A stretch of 64,000 nt of DNA, from positions 103,027,501 through 103,091,500 of the forward strand of contig JAZBRS010000026.1 of the NCBI GenBank assembly GCA_037176725.1, in the 5' to 3' direction. The notes under the pieces are model-generated. The model saw nothing but the letters and a program-made list of their open reading frames with translations, searched no databases and was not told the origin of the DNA. Shown here one piece after another: positions 1 through 10,729 of this stretch. The position numbers were made by a program, and so were the translations under genes. Every line of letters begins with the position of its first letter. The stretch's first letter is position 1. The stretch is from Posidonia oceanica (taxonomy: Eukaryota > Streptophyta > Magnoliopsida > Alismatales > Posidoniaceae).

Positions 1-855
1 GGAAGGTGGTAGGGAGGGTAACGGGGGTGAGGGGAGGGCGACGGGGGGAAGGAGACAGTGATGGAAGGGAGGACAAAGCGGCATTAGCAATTCATTAGTC
101 AACTCCTGACTTAGATGTGAGTATCAGAATTTAAGCCAAGCACCATTTTCAACAACAAAAAGAACCCAAACACCAAAAACCAATAATATAACTAGAGATA
201 CAGAAAGATCACATTTTTAGGAGCACAGACTTCCAGGATAAAAACCAATAGTAGCAAAAATTGCTCTAATCTCACAATCAACTATTGTCAACCAAAAATC
301 AGCATTTCCAACAACTTAACTCAAAAAAAAGAAGAAAAAAAATCACAAAAAAATCCACATCTTCACCGCTCCCTGCCCCTTGCTCTTGTTCTCGTCCTCT
401 CCCTCCTCCCATTCCCATCTCCATCTCTGACCTATATAGGAAGGGGAAAGGCAGCGGTAGTATAGGAAGGCGGTGGGTCAGAGGGGGAGGAGAGGGCGTT
501 AGGCGGCGGGAGGGGTGGAGGACAGGGCAATGGTGGGTGTCGAGGGCGAGGAGAGGGTGCCGGGCGAGGGGTGGAGGACAGGGCGGCGGCAAGTGTGGAG
601 GGGTGGGCGTCGGGGATCGACGGGAGGGTGAAGGACAATGTGGCATCGGGGGGGAGGCGTCGATGGGTTGCTGCATGGTTTTGGGGGGAGAGGCTTTAAT
701 AATGTAGTGGGAGGGTTTTTGAATTTTAAAATGAAAATTTTATGTGGCTTTTGAAAGTGGTTTCTGGTTTGATCGAAACTAAATCATGGGATAATCTTCA
801 TGATAGACGGACAGGATCAAGGGCCTCACCATCTAAAAGTAAGGATGGACCTCTC
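1..855. other. Unassigned repeat-like DNA
   Basis: The stretch is purine/pyrimidine-skewed and G-rich at about 1-60 and 440-690, with A-rich DNA between. Both strands stay open across 285-707 only because of this skew, and no protein family is recognisable. The part ending near 855 looks like the end of a repeat whose other end lies outside the window, because it stops close to the (TA)n tract. This is inference from composition. Confidence 0.3.
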
Positions 856-866
856 TAGATATTAAC

Positions 867-888
867 TATATATATATATATATATATA
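867..888. repeat. (TA)n microsatellite
   Basis: A pure TA tract abuts the left end of the 889-1942 element. Similar tracts flank the MULE and its small relative, so (TA)n appears to be the shared insertion target. Confidence 0.85.
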
Positions 889-1099
889 GGGAGCGGTTCA
901 GTTACAAACATATCCTTAAACATCCTAAATGAGCCACTAATCTCAACTCTTGGATCTCTTAATCTATGATCTAATTTAATAAGCTATTAAAAAAATTGTG
1001 GTGACCATATCAATCCACATATCCACTTCCAACCACTCTTCCCCATGTGGTCCTCCTTACTCAACTTCCAACCAACCTCCCTCACGTGGTCTCCCTTAC

Positions 1100-1500
1100 C
1101 TCAAAATTCAGTGTATGTACAAAATTTCAGTGTCTGCATATATCCAATATCTTCTACTAAAATTCAGTATCCGTACAAAAATTCAGTGTCCGCACAAAAT
1201 TTCAGTATTTGCATAAAATTTCAGTGTCTGCATATATCCAATATCTTCTACTAAAATTCAGTATCCATACAAAATTTCAGTGTTTGCACAAAATTTCAGT
1301 GTCTACACAAAATTTCAAGGTCTGCACAAAATTTCAGTGTCTGCACAAAATTTCAGTGTCTGCATATATCCAATATCTTCTACTAAAATTCAGTATCTAT
1401 ACAAAAAATTCAGTGTCTACACAAAATTTTAGTGTTTGCACAAAATTTCAGTGTCTGTATATATTCAATATCTTCTACTAAAATTCAGTGTATGTACATA
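1100..1500. repeat. ~20-bp tandem repeat (CAAAATTTCAGTGTCTGCA)
   Basis: The phrase CAAAATTTCAGTGTCTGCA recurs with small changes about a dozen times, interspersed with longer blocks containing ATATCCAATATCTTCTACT. Short ORFs through this region are artefacts of the repeat. Confidence 0.85.
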
Positions 1501-1574
1501 TTCAAAAAAAGTTCATTGCTCTCTCTCTCAATTTCTCAAAAAAAAAAACTAATATTCACAGATATGGATTAATT

Positions 1575-1790
1575 ACGTTCACACTATACCAAAAATTGTG
1601 TTTACACTTAAAAATAATTGTGTTCACACCAATAATTGTGTTCACACTTAAAGAATAATTGTGTTCACACTAATAATTATGTTCACACTTAAAGAATAAT
1701 TGTGTTCACACCAATAATTGTGTTCACACTTAAAGAATAATTATGTTCACACCTAGGGAATGATTGTGTTCACATTAGTAATGACCAAGA
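1575..1790. repeat. GTGTTCACAC-type tandem repeat
   Basis: Units built on AATTGTGTTCACAC, alternating with TTAAAGAATAATTG, repeat about eight times. They are part of the 889-1942 element. Confidence 0.8.
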
Positions 1791-1942
1791 AGGTAAGATC
1801 ACCCCCTCATATAAACACCACATCTAGTTGCTTTTAATATAATTCCAACACAATATTACACCACAAGATTTTCATCAAATGGTCAAATATACTTTGTCCT
1901 TAAATTGCAAGAATGAGGACATGTCTTCATCTGAACATCTTC

Positions 1943-1963
1943 TTATATATATATATATATATA
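1943..1963. repeat. (TA)n microsatellite at MULE left end
   Basis: A TA tract shared by the right end of the 889-1942 element and the left end of the large MULE. Confidence 0.85.
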
Positions 1964-3707
1964 GACAAATTATCTGGTAGGGTCCGACCTTAATTAGCTT
2001 AAGTAGGGTCCTTAATCTATACTGTTTGATCTTTATCTGACGGTTTAGGTTATTTTGAGTTTAATAATTATTTTATTAATATTTTAGATTGTACTATTGA
2101 ATTTATCCCATGAAAATAGCAGCAAACGTGGGTAACTGTACTTTAGATTTGTTTTTTTGGAAACAATTTGATGCATATATGACGGTTTAGGGCCTGTCCG
2201 TGTTTCCCCACAAAAATCCTCCTACTGACTTCTCCCTCTCTCGCTTCTTCTTCATCTACCCCATCATCTGCCCCCTCCCAATCTCCACAGACGACTTCCC
2301 CATCTTGATCGCACTTACCCTTCCCTGCCTGACCCGGATCCAACACTCCACCGCCGTCGCCGTCCCATCGGATCGTCGTCCCACCGGATCCCCTCCCCTA
2401 TTTCGTCATCTTCCCCCATCTCAATCGTACTAGCCCAACCCCGCCTGATCTGCATCCAACACTCCGCCGCCATCGCCGTCCCACCGGATTCCCTCCCCTA
2501 TTTTGTCATCATCCACCCCGTCCGCTATGCCACTGCTGACTTCCCCAACTTCATCCCCGTCGCCCTCCCCCAGCAGACCCGCGTCCAACACTCTGCCGTC
2601 GTTGCCGTCGATTCCGACCCCCTCCCTATTTCCGGCAATAGATACTCTCTCTAGCAACAGCAAACAGTAATTACGTTTTTCTTCTAAATTACACACTATA
2701 TTAAATTACGGATGTTAGATCTGAATTATCAGTATATTTTTTGTTTATTTAAGTAATTACTATTTTTTATGTTGATATTGTAGTTTTAATAAATGCGTTT
2801 ATTCAGTAATTACTTGTTTTTTATAGTTTTCATGATCAAGTAAATTAGTGAGAGACTTTTGCTCACTCTCAAAAATTCATTTACATTCTATTTGATACCC
2901 AAATGATGTACATTAACTGACAAGAATATTTTGTTTTTTATAGTTTGCATGGTCCAGTAATTACATTCCATATTACTGACAAAATGAACCTGTCTACTTT
3001 TCTCTTACATTGTATGTGTGCAATAGGTATGACTAGCATTGTTAATTTGAATTCAGAACATGTTGTTAACTTAACCTTTCTTAAATATTACATACATTGG
3101 ATTGGCTAAAATTCCCATGGTAACTACTAAGTTTGTTCTTTTGAATTCAGAACATGTTATTTACTTAACCTTTTTTAAATATTATATACATTAGCTTACA
3201 ATGGATTGGCTGAGAACATTGTTACATTGTTCTTTTGAATTCAGAACATGTTATTTACTTAACCTTTCCTAAATATTACATACATTGGGTTACAATTGAT
3301 TGGATCATGTTTGGTTGCATTTACATTTAATAACCTAATAATAGAAGAATGATGTGTGTTACATGGAATTTTTGTATGTACTGAATTCATATAAATCAGT
3401 AATTACAAGATTGCTACTAAATTCTGAACTACTAAGTTTGTAGCTGTTTTGATTGTTGGATTTTCACTGTTTACGGAAACATTATAAGGTATACTTTCAT
3501 TTTGGATGACTGATGTAATTTCCGTAATTACTGCTTTTTACTGATATATGCACTTATAGAATCTGTAGTATATATTTTAGTTCCTATTTTTTTCTGTAGA
3601 TTTTGATTGAATTCATGTAAAAAATTACTTTGTTATAATATGTTTTTTAAAATAATTTGAGATAGACCTGCAAGGTAGATGATATATTAATGTAATATCC
3701 GTAATTA
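1964..3707 (+). repeat. Left terminal inverted repeat of the MULE
   Basis: It pairs with 25683-27413. The outermost 250 bp, a GC-rich block (about 2190-2660) and an AT-rich inner part all match in inverted orientation. The GC-rich block contains internally repeated phrases around CACTCCGCCGCC and CCCACCGGAT. AGTAATTAC motifs are frequent in the inner part. No protein-coding potential is supported. Confidence 0.92.
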
Positions 3708-3715
3708 CTAGATCC

Positions 3716-4225
3716 TATCTCTGTTCGTATTCTCGACATGTCTGATCTGCTGAATGTGAAAGGCTCTTGGAAGGCTATACACTCACAAGCTTTCAGAAGA
3801 AATATACCACAGTCTAGATTTTCGGGAGCTTGCTGAGGGTAATCAGAAACAAAGGTGAGATACCAATCATCAATGTTAATGATAGGATACTTTGATCTTT
3901 GGAAGAACACCTTCTCTCACATAACCTGTATATAAATCATAGTTTATAGTTGGTTAGTATATAATATATTTTTCATTTATATATTTTCAGTCATTGTATA
4001 TAGAATAAAACAGATTTCATATTGATTTATTGTACTAACATTAAATGAAGGAATATTCTACTTACCCATCTTCTCACTTCATTGTCGTGCTTTCTTCTAC
4101 CTTTTATTGAGTTGTATGACTTGAAAACTTTGTTGGAGATGTCTACATCAAGTAGATTCGAATGAGTACCTGAGAGGAGTGGAAACAACCAATGGTCCAC
4201 CTTTCTTAAGTCTTCTTGGAGTAAG
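3716..4225 (-). pseudogene. Inverted duplicate of the Ulp1-like gene's 3' exons
   Basis: Read on the minus strand this segment matches 7711-8222 almost base for base, including an intron, so it is an inverted genomic copy and not a retrocopy. Its ORF (3910-3647) encodes the same peptide as the C48 C-terminal exon, containing NLDCGIFLLKACEC. It lacks the rest of the gene and runs into TIR sequence, so it cannot encode a complete protein. With the sense copy it forms an inverted repeat of about 510 bp separated by about 3.5 kb. Confidence 0.85.
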
Positions 4226-4254
4226 GCAGGGTCTTACTGGATCATTATTCTATA

Positions 4255-7200
4255 TATTACATACACAAAAGGACGAAGTCATTCACATAGAGGTAAATCA
4301 TTGAGGCTTAAGAAATTAGCAACAAAAAGGCTTTCAAGAATAGAGAAGGAAAAGGCAAAAGAAGGTAACTAATCACATTTGACATACTTTATAATGTTTC
4401 TATATGTACGTATTTACTGAAAAAATAATGCACTACTGATACTAACATGACACAACAATCCATAGAGGAAGGAAGATGAGGAACCCAGGAGAACCAGATG
4501 GTAAGAAAGAATCTCCATAAAAAAAATGACAATATTATTAACTTATATAAGATATTTCCATGTCAGTAAATTACTGTTTTATGTATGCAACACATTGTTG
4601 GGTTCAGTACAGGTGTTTTCCAAAATGGTATAGGGATTCTGTCCGAGGTCTTAACCCCATCGAGGAACATGTGAACTCCATTCTAAGGACACCTTTTGGT
4701 CATTTCTTGAATTTTCCTTATTTGTATGTCGACAACCAATTACTTGATGATCTTTGCATGTCATATTTAGGGAATGAGACCTTTAGGATAGGTGGTGTAG
4801 CAGTTCAGCTCACCATAGATAACATTATCCAAATCTTGGGAGTTCCAAATGAGCCAATTGAAATAAAATCAAAAGATGACAAACTTGAAGAAGGAAACAA
4901 ATTCAAAATGAGGATATTTGGAAACGAAAAAGTCACAATTAAAAGAGATGACCTTGTATCCAAGTTGCAAGAACTTATTTATCAAGGAAATAATGATAGT
5001 AGTGATATAGTAAAACTTTGGATTTTACTATTATTTGCCACCTTGTTATATCCTCAATCTGGTTACACTTTGAGTTCAAATTTTATCGGCTATATTGAGG
5101 ATGGATCAGCCCTAGATAACTACAATTGGGCTCAAACAATCCTGAACAAGATCTTTGCAAATATGAGTAGATGCTCAGACGTTGTGAAAAAGAGAAAGCA
5201 AGGGGAGAAGGCCTCCAGTTACCTAACTGGATGTACAATGGCACTTTGTGTACGTCTCAATTAATTGTAGTATTTTACATTTCTTTAAAATCAGTAAATG
5301 CTGCTCTATTAACATTGTTTCCCATAAATTTTGTTTCTTTACAGGTTTGGGTGTGGGAAATCACAGGTATGTGTATTTCCAACCAACCATTGAGAGGCCA
5401 TTGATAAAGAGATGGACGTAGGATAAAAAGAGTCTTGTAAATAGACTAGCACAAGTGAGTTTTACATAACATCTTTCCAGTAACTACATAATATTTATAG
5501 ATTGTTAAGTAAGTAATGTGTTATACATGTATTGTTATTATTGAATTATGAGTTCATATGGCTTACAAAATGTAAATCTGGAGTATTTGTTATCTCAGTA
5601 ATTACTGAACTTAGATATATTAAATTTGTATTTTTGTTTGATTGTTACTAATTGAGTAATTACTGAAAATTTATAGAGTTCATGGTTAAGTGAGTACTGT
5701 ATTGTACATGTATTGTTAGTAATGAATTATGTTTGCATATGGCTTACAATACTGAATTCAATAATTACTCTATACTTAATTCAGTAACTTAACAGTACTT
5801 AATTTAGTAATTACTCTATACTTAACAGTATTGTATTCAGTAATTACTCTAAAGAATGCATATTGTTGGTTATTACTTAACCATACAAATTTACTTAAAT
5901 TTGTATTTTCCTTTGTAAGTTTTGCTATTAGTTGACTTATTTTAGGAGAAGATTCTGTATAGGTGTGATGATCATTTCAAACAGTTTGCTTTCCAACTTA
6001 TCTATTACAGCCTTTTACTAAAAATTTATGGGAAACAAGCTTCTAGTTAGAATACACTCAGATAAAATTTACTGAAAATTTATGAGCATAACTGAGCACT
6101 TTTGACTTGGTTAGAAAATCAGAAACCAATTAAGGCATCTGCATGAATGTCGCTCCGGTTAGAAAACCAGAAACCAATTAAGGCATCTACATTAAGGCAT
6201 ATGCATTGCTATCCTCCACTTAACCTCTGGTTAGAAAACCAGAAACCAATTAAGGCACCAAATAAGTAACAGAACTAAGTTTGTATTGTTGCTTGCAGTG
6301 ATCAATGCAAGTGTAGTAGGATGTTGCTGGTTTTAGTAGAATGTAAATGTGGAGTATTTGTTATCTGGATTATTTGTTACTGAAAATAACTAACTGACAT
6401 TGTCAACATTTTCATATACTAATTAAGATTTGTAATGTAGGTGACAGGTTTGTTAGAGGGATCACTAGTTAGTAATATTATTACCAGTCCTCTAGAAAAC
6501 TATGAGGTTGGAGAAACTTCAGCACACTCTTCTGTAAATATAGAAATTTTTGTAGAGATGAAGAATAAAGTTGCAAGTTTGGAAGAAAAAAATATAATGG
6601 TTGAAATGTCAATGATGGAGAAGGAGAATGGAATCAAGAACTTGGAGGGACAGTTAAAGGAAAAGGAAAAAGAAAATAATAATTTGATCTTGCAAAATGA
6701 GCTCCTCCAAAGGAACCAAGAATTGGAAAAGCAAGTAACAATCCTGAGAAATTATGCTGAGAAGGATTCCTTGCCAATTGGATTTGAAGAGTGCTTGGAA
6801 ATACAGTCATATTTTTCAGATAAAGGAAAAGAGAAAGTTGAAGAAGAAAGTGATGATACCTTCATCAGTTCGCTATGCAACCGAGTGAAATTGAACAAAA
6901 GAATTGCAACAAAATCAAAGCCAAAAGACGACCCAAAGAAGAAGATATTCATTCAACTTATACACTTACATAAATACAACATTAGTAATTTACTGAAAAA
7001 TTATAATTCTTATTTGCAGCAAACAAGGAAAAAAATGAAAGATTCCTATCAAGGAATGGTGGGATCTGAAGATACAAGCTTGGTGGAGTTCTTTATTTCT
7101 AATGTTAATAAGTTGTAAGTTAATTCTTACTGATTTTACTTTAAATTAGTATAACAATAAGACTTAAATTTGTTTTCTCAGATATTACATAACTACTGAC

Positions 7201-8267
7201 TAACAAACATACATACTCATATGTGTATGTCATTTTATCTATAGTGGGAAGAACTACTTCGACATTGGAGATGACACAGTAATGGGGAATGATATAAAAA
7301 AACTATTGTTTGGGCAAGCGATACAAGGAAAGGTATGAATAAATACATCATGATTAATTTAAAAAAACATAATGGCATATTGCTATTGGTATATTCATTT
7401 AGGTGATAAATTGTTATTTAAGTGGCATAGTGGACAAAAAGATAATGACATCACCTGCATTGAAAGACGCAACAAGATTTGCAATGACATATATCACCGT
7501 AAGTAGACCCTTAACATTAGTAATTACTATATTTAGTTCTATTAATTATTTTTAGATTTCAGTAATTACTTCTCAAAATTCACTATCACATTCAGTAACT
7601 TACTGAAATAAAACCTTGATTTTGTTTTAAAATATTAACAGGATAAATACAACAATGATCCTTACTCAGTTCCCCTAAAGGAGTGGAAACAAGTTGATAA
7701 AGAAATGAATGTACTCCAAGAAGACTTAAGAAAGGTGGACCATTGGTTGTTTCCACTCCTCTCATGTACTCATTGGAATCTACTTGATGTAGACATCTCC
7801 AACAAAGTTTTCAAGTCATACAATTCAATAAAAGGTAGAAGAAAGCACGACAATGAAGTGAGAAGATGGGTCAGTAGAATACTCCTTCATTTAATGTTAG
7901 TACAATAAATCAATATGAAATCTATTTTATTCTATATACAATGACTGAAAATATATAAATGCAAAATATATTATATACTAACCAACTATAAACTATGATT
8001 TATATACAGGTTATGTGGGTGAAGGTGTTCTTCCAAAGATTAAAGTATCCTATCATTAACATTGATGACTGGTATCTCACCTTTGTTTCTGATTACCCTC
8101 AGCAAGCTCCCGAAAATCTAGACTGTGGTATATTTCTTCTGAAAGCTTGTGAGTGTATCGTCTTCCAAGAACCTTTCACATTCAGCGGGTCAGACATGTC
8201 GAGAATACAAATAGAGATGGCTGTAGAAATGTTGAAGAAGACAGGAATTGAAGATGATCGACAATGA
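4255..8267 (+). pseudogene. DUF1985/Ulp1 (C48 peptidase)-like MULE gene, multi-exon, decayed
   Basis: This is a multi-exon gene of the type carried by Ulp1-bearing plant MULEs. Small 5' exons appear near 4290-4365 and 4466-4500. A large exon from about 4611 (after an acceptor at 4610) to about 5245 encodes a DUF1985-like region (FGHFLNFPYLYVDNQLLDDL, then QLTIDNIIQILGVP). A further exon begins at about 5346. Exon 6441-7118 encodes a Lys/Glu-rich coiled coil. Short exons follow at about 7245-7332, 7404-7500 and 7642-7870. The last exon, 8010-8267, ends at a TGA. C48 landmarks are His in CTHW (7771-7773), Gln around 8100-8105 and Cys in DCG (8124-8126). The residue 17 after the His, normally Asp, is Asn (YNS). 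A TAG near 5418 interrupts the second major exon (WT*DKK), so the gene is broken. Exon borders are read by eye. Confidence 0.7.
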
Positions 8268-8275
8268 CAAAATTT

Positions 8276-9690
8276 TTAACAATTACAAATAAACACCATT
8301 TTATTACTTGTCTACATAAGTAATCATTTTGGAAATCTTTAGTTTACATTACATTGACTGAAATGACTGATATATAGGCATCCCATGAACTACCATAGAC
8401 TGTAAATGAATGTTGACATAGTATATTTCCTTATCTATCTATGGAATTTGGACAATATGGCTAAGATTGTGTCGATTATTTATTGATGTAATTACAACTA
8501 TTTATCTATTTATGGAATTTGGATATTGTAGTTAAGATCAATAATTACTAACTTACGTGCATTAGTTATTTAAACATTTTAGTAATTACATATGTTCATT
8601 ACTGTTACATTCAGTAAATTACTGATTGTATATCTTGAAGGTGGCCTTAGATATGAAGGAAGGTATGAAAAATTGAGAAGGTAATATCTTTAAGCCCTGT
8701 TGGATCTTTTCTGGATTTTGCCACATGTCTCTACTATGCTCCTCACTACTGTTATTTTTTTGTTCTTCTTTTTGTTTAGCTTTACGCATATTGTTGATGA
8801 AGCAAACAATCAAGGAAGAAACCTGAGTTCCTGCAAACAGATTCATTTTTTGTTTTTATTATTTCTACTGCAATGGTGTTGTTGTCCAAGACCTTGTGCT
8901 TGGCCAGGTATTTTTCATGATCTGTAGCTATTCTGTCATATGCATTCCCTAGCTTAAATTACACGAATCAAGTCAGGCTTAAGCCTGTTTTTACAAAAGG
9001 AACTTGTGAATTACTAGTTTTTAATGGCTTTCTTGTGGTATTGTGTCTACCCTTTTGCACTCAAGTTATTTCTCCAGTTTGAATGTATTAACCATGTTTT
9101 TTTGATGTACTAAGATGCTAATAGTTAGGTATCGAAGGAGTCAAATAGTGGATCTATAGATCTACGTGAAAAATGATTTAGGATGCCTAAATCCTTGCAC
9201 TCAAGTGGCTCAATTATCAATGAATAATTTGCATGCACTTCTCTCTTATTTTGGTTATAATCTAGAAAACTTCAAATCTAGAGGTGCACACACATTTAAA
9301 AATCTTTATTTCTGTATACCATATTTTAAATCCAAGATGCATAGGCACTGACAAATCATCAGGATGTCCATTTGGTCTGGATGGGCCCATGGGCTTACAT
9401 GTCTAGAATTTGCTGTCAATTTTAACTGCTTTCTGTTGGAGAATCTATTTCTGTACTTCATACAGGACTTGATAGCATGTCAAGATATGTTATTCCCCTT
9501 GAAATGTAGAACTTGGTAGGTTGCACTCTCAAGTAAACATACTTTTAAGCTAAGTTTTATAACAAAAATGAAAAAGAACAATGTTTGATGACAATTTCTA
9601 AATTCTCAAATCTGATGCTTTTACAATTTGGTCATGCTAGTTAACATACCAAGTTGATTACCTACTAATATATTAGTATTCTTGGTGCAG
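8276..9690. other. MULE interior, probably captured intron sequence
   Basis: The first 350 bp still carries the MULE's AT-rich AGTAATTAC-type sequence. From about 8640 the composition changes and the motif disappears. I infer that host gene sequence, probably an intron leading to the RopGEF exon at 9691, was captured from about 8640 onward. No exon is recognised here. Confidence 0.4.
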
Positions 9691-10381
9691 CTTCTATATT
9701 TGGGGAGTTATGGAAGTTGGAACCATTATTAGATGAAAAGAAGAGCAGATGACGACGGGAGATGGACTGGTTACTATCCCCTACCAAATATATGGTTGAG
9801 TTGGTTCTTGCCAAGCAAAGTGGGGTCAATGGTTGCATGTTGGAGGTGAATTTTAACTAACTCTGCAGAAATTATCTTTGATATCAGAACTTGCTTGTGA
9901 CGTAAGTCATCTCACTGAATTTTCATGTTCCAGATAATGACACCTAAAGCTCATTCTGATGTGCACACAAGTCTCCCAGCACTCAGGAAACTGGATTCCA
10001 TGCTAATTGTAAGTTACTAGTTGTAGTTTATTCTAAATGATTTTGAACATGAAAAAAAAAAGATCAGTGAGGTGATGTATTTTTAACTTTGGAGTATGGC
10101 TTGAAACTGATTTTTCTGCAGGAAGTGTTAGATTCTATGGTGGACACAGAATATTGGTATGTTAAAGGAGGTAGTAGAGCTAAAGGAAGGGGCCGAAGCA
10201 TCAGTGGGAGACAGACCAAGAAATGGTGGCTCCTGTCTCCTTGGGTTTCAGAATCAGGACTCTCCATTGCTCAACGCAAGTGGTTGGGCTTTCAAGGGAA
10301 GTTTGTTCATCAGGTTCTCAAAGCTGCCAAGTCTATCAATGAGCATGTCTTGCTTCAAATGCCTCTCCGTGCTTCATGTTT
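9691..10381 (+). pseudogene. Captured RopGEF (PRONE domain) gene fragment
   Basis: Three exons with splice signals encode a continuous piece of the PRONE domain, the catalytic domain of plant Rho-of-plants guanine-nucleotide exchange factors. Exon 9691-9845 (after GGTGCAG) reads SIFGELWKLEPLLDEKKS and then REMDWLL. Exon 9934-10008 contains [13 protein letters not shown]. Exon 10122 to about 10381 contains DSMVDTEYWYV, KKWWLLSP and VLKAAKSINEHVL. These follow the family's order. A TGA at 9750-9752 (probably CGA to TGA) breaks the first exon. Everything before the SIFGE exon and after the KAAKSIN region is absent, so only part of PRONE is present. Introns are retained, showing DNA-level capture as in Pack-MULEs. 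Confidence 0.88.
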
Positions 10382-10724
10382 AATGTTGTGGGCAATTGTC
10401 GTCAATCTCTTAGATTTTTTTATGATTTAAAAAGCAAGCCTTCTGCATGGGCATGTCAACTCATATACAAAGATGAATGGAAACATTTGTAGCCAAGACT
10501 TGAATACAAGATTTGATTATAATTTTCTGAATTTATCAAATGAATGCTATTTTTTGTTCAGCCACTTGATGAGGAAGTTTGGTGCATAGACCATTATTTT
10601 GTTAGGAATGGTAAAAATTAAAAATGGAAATTGGGAAGGAGATGCTCCAATGCATGCTTTAGGGAACACCATCCTAGCTGGTACATAACATAGGGCCTAA
10701 GATTTGAGTGAGGCCAGAATGACA
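10382..10724. other. MULE interior between RopGEF exon and gypsy insertion
   Basis: Probably captured host intron or flank. No further PRONE exon is recognised. It continues at 21499 after the gypsy insertion. Confidence 0.4.
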
Positions 10725-10729
10725 GTACA

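Larger units (their letters stand above)
889..1942. mobile_element. Non-autonomous TIR element inserted in (TA)n
   Basis: The element lies between two (TA)n tracts. Its ends are imperfect inverted repeats of about 30 bp: the left end carries GTTCAG followed by ACATATCCT, and the right end read in reverse carries GTTCAG followed by ACATGTCCT. The interior is non-coding and built largely of short tandem repeats. No TSD can be read inside the TA tract. It could be a Mutator-like or unclassified MITE. The TIR identity is modest, so the class is inferred. Confidence 0.5.

Noticed and set aside
285..707. Opposing ORFs of about 125-140 codons
   Set aside because: Low-complexity Gly/Arg on one strand and Pro/Ser on the other from skewed DNA. 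No family features.
2143..2696. ORFs in the GC-rich block of the MULE TIR as a captured gene
   Set aside because: Both strands are open, the sequence is internally repetitive and no family is recognisable. I treat it as TIR sequence only.
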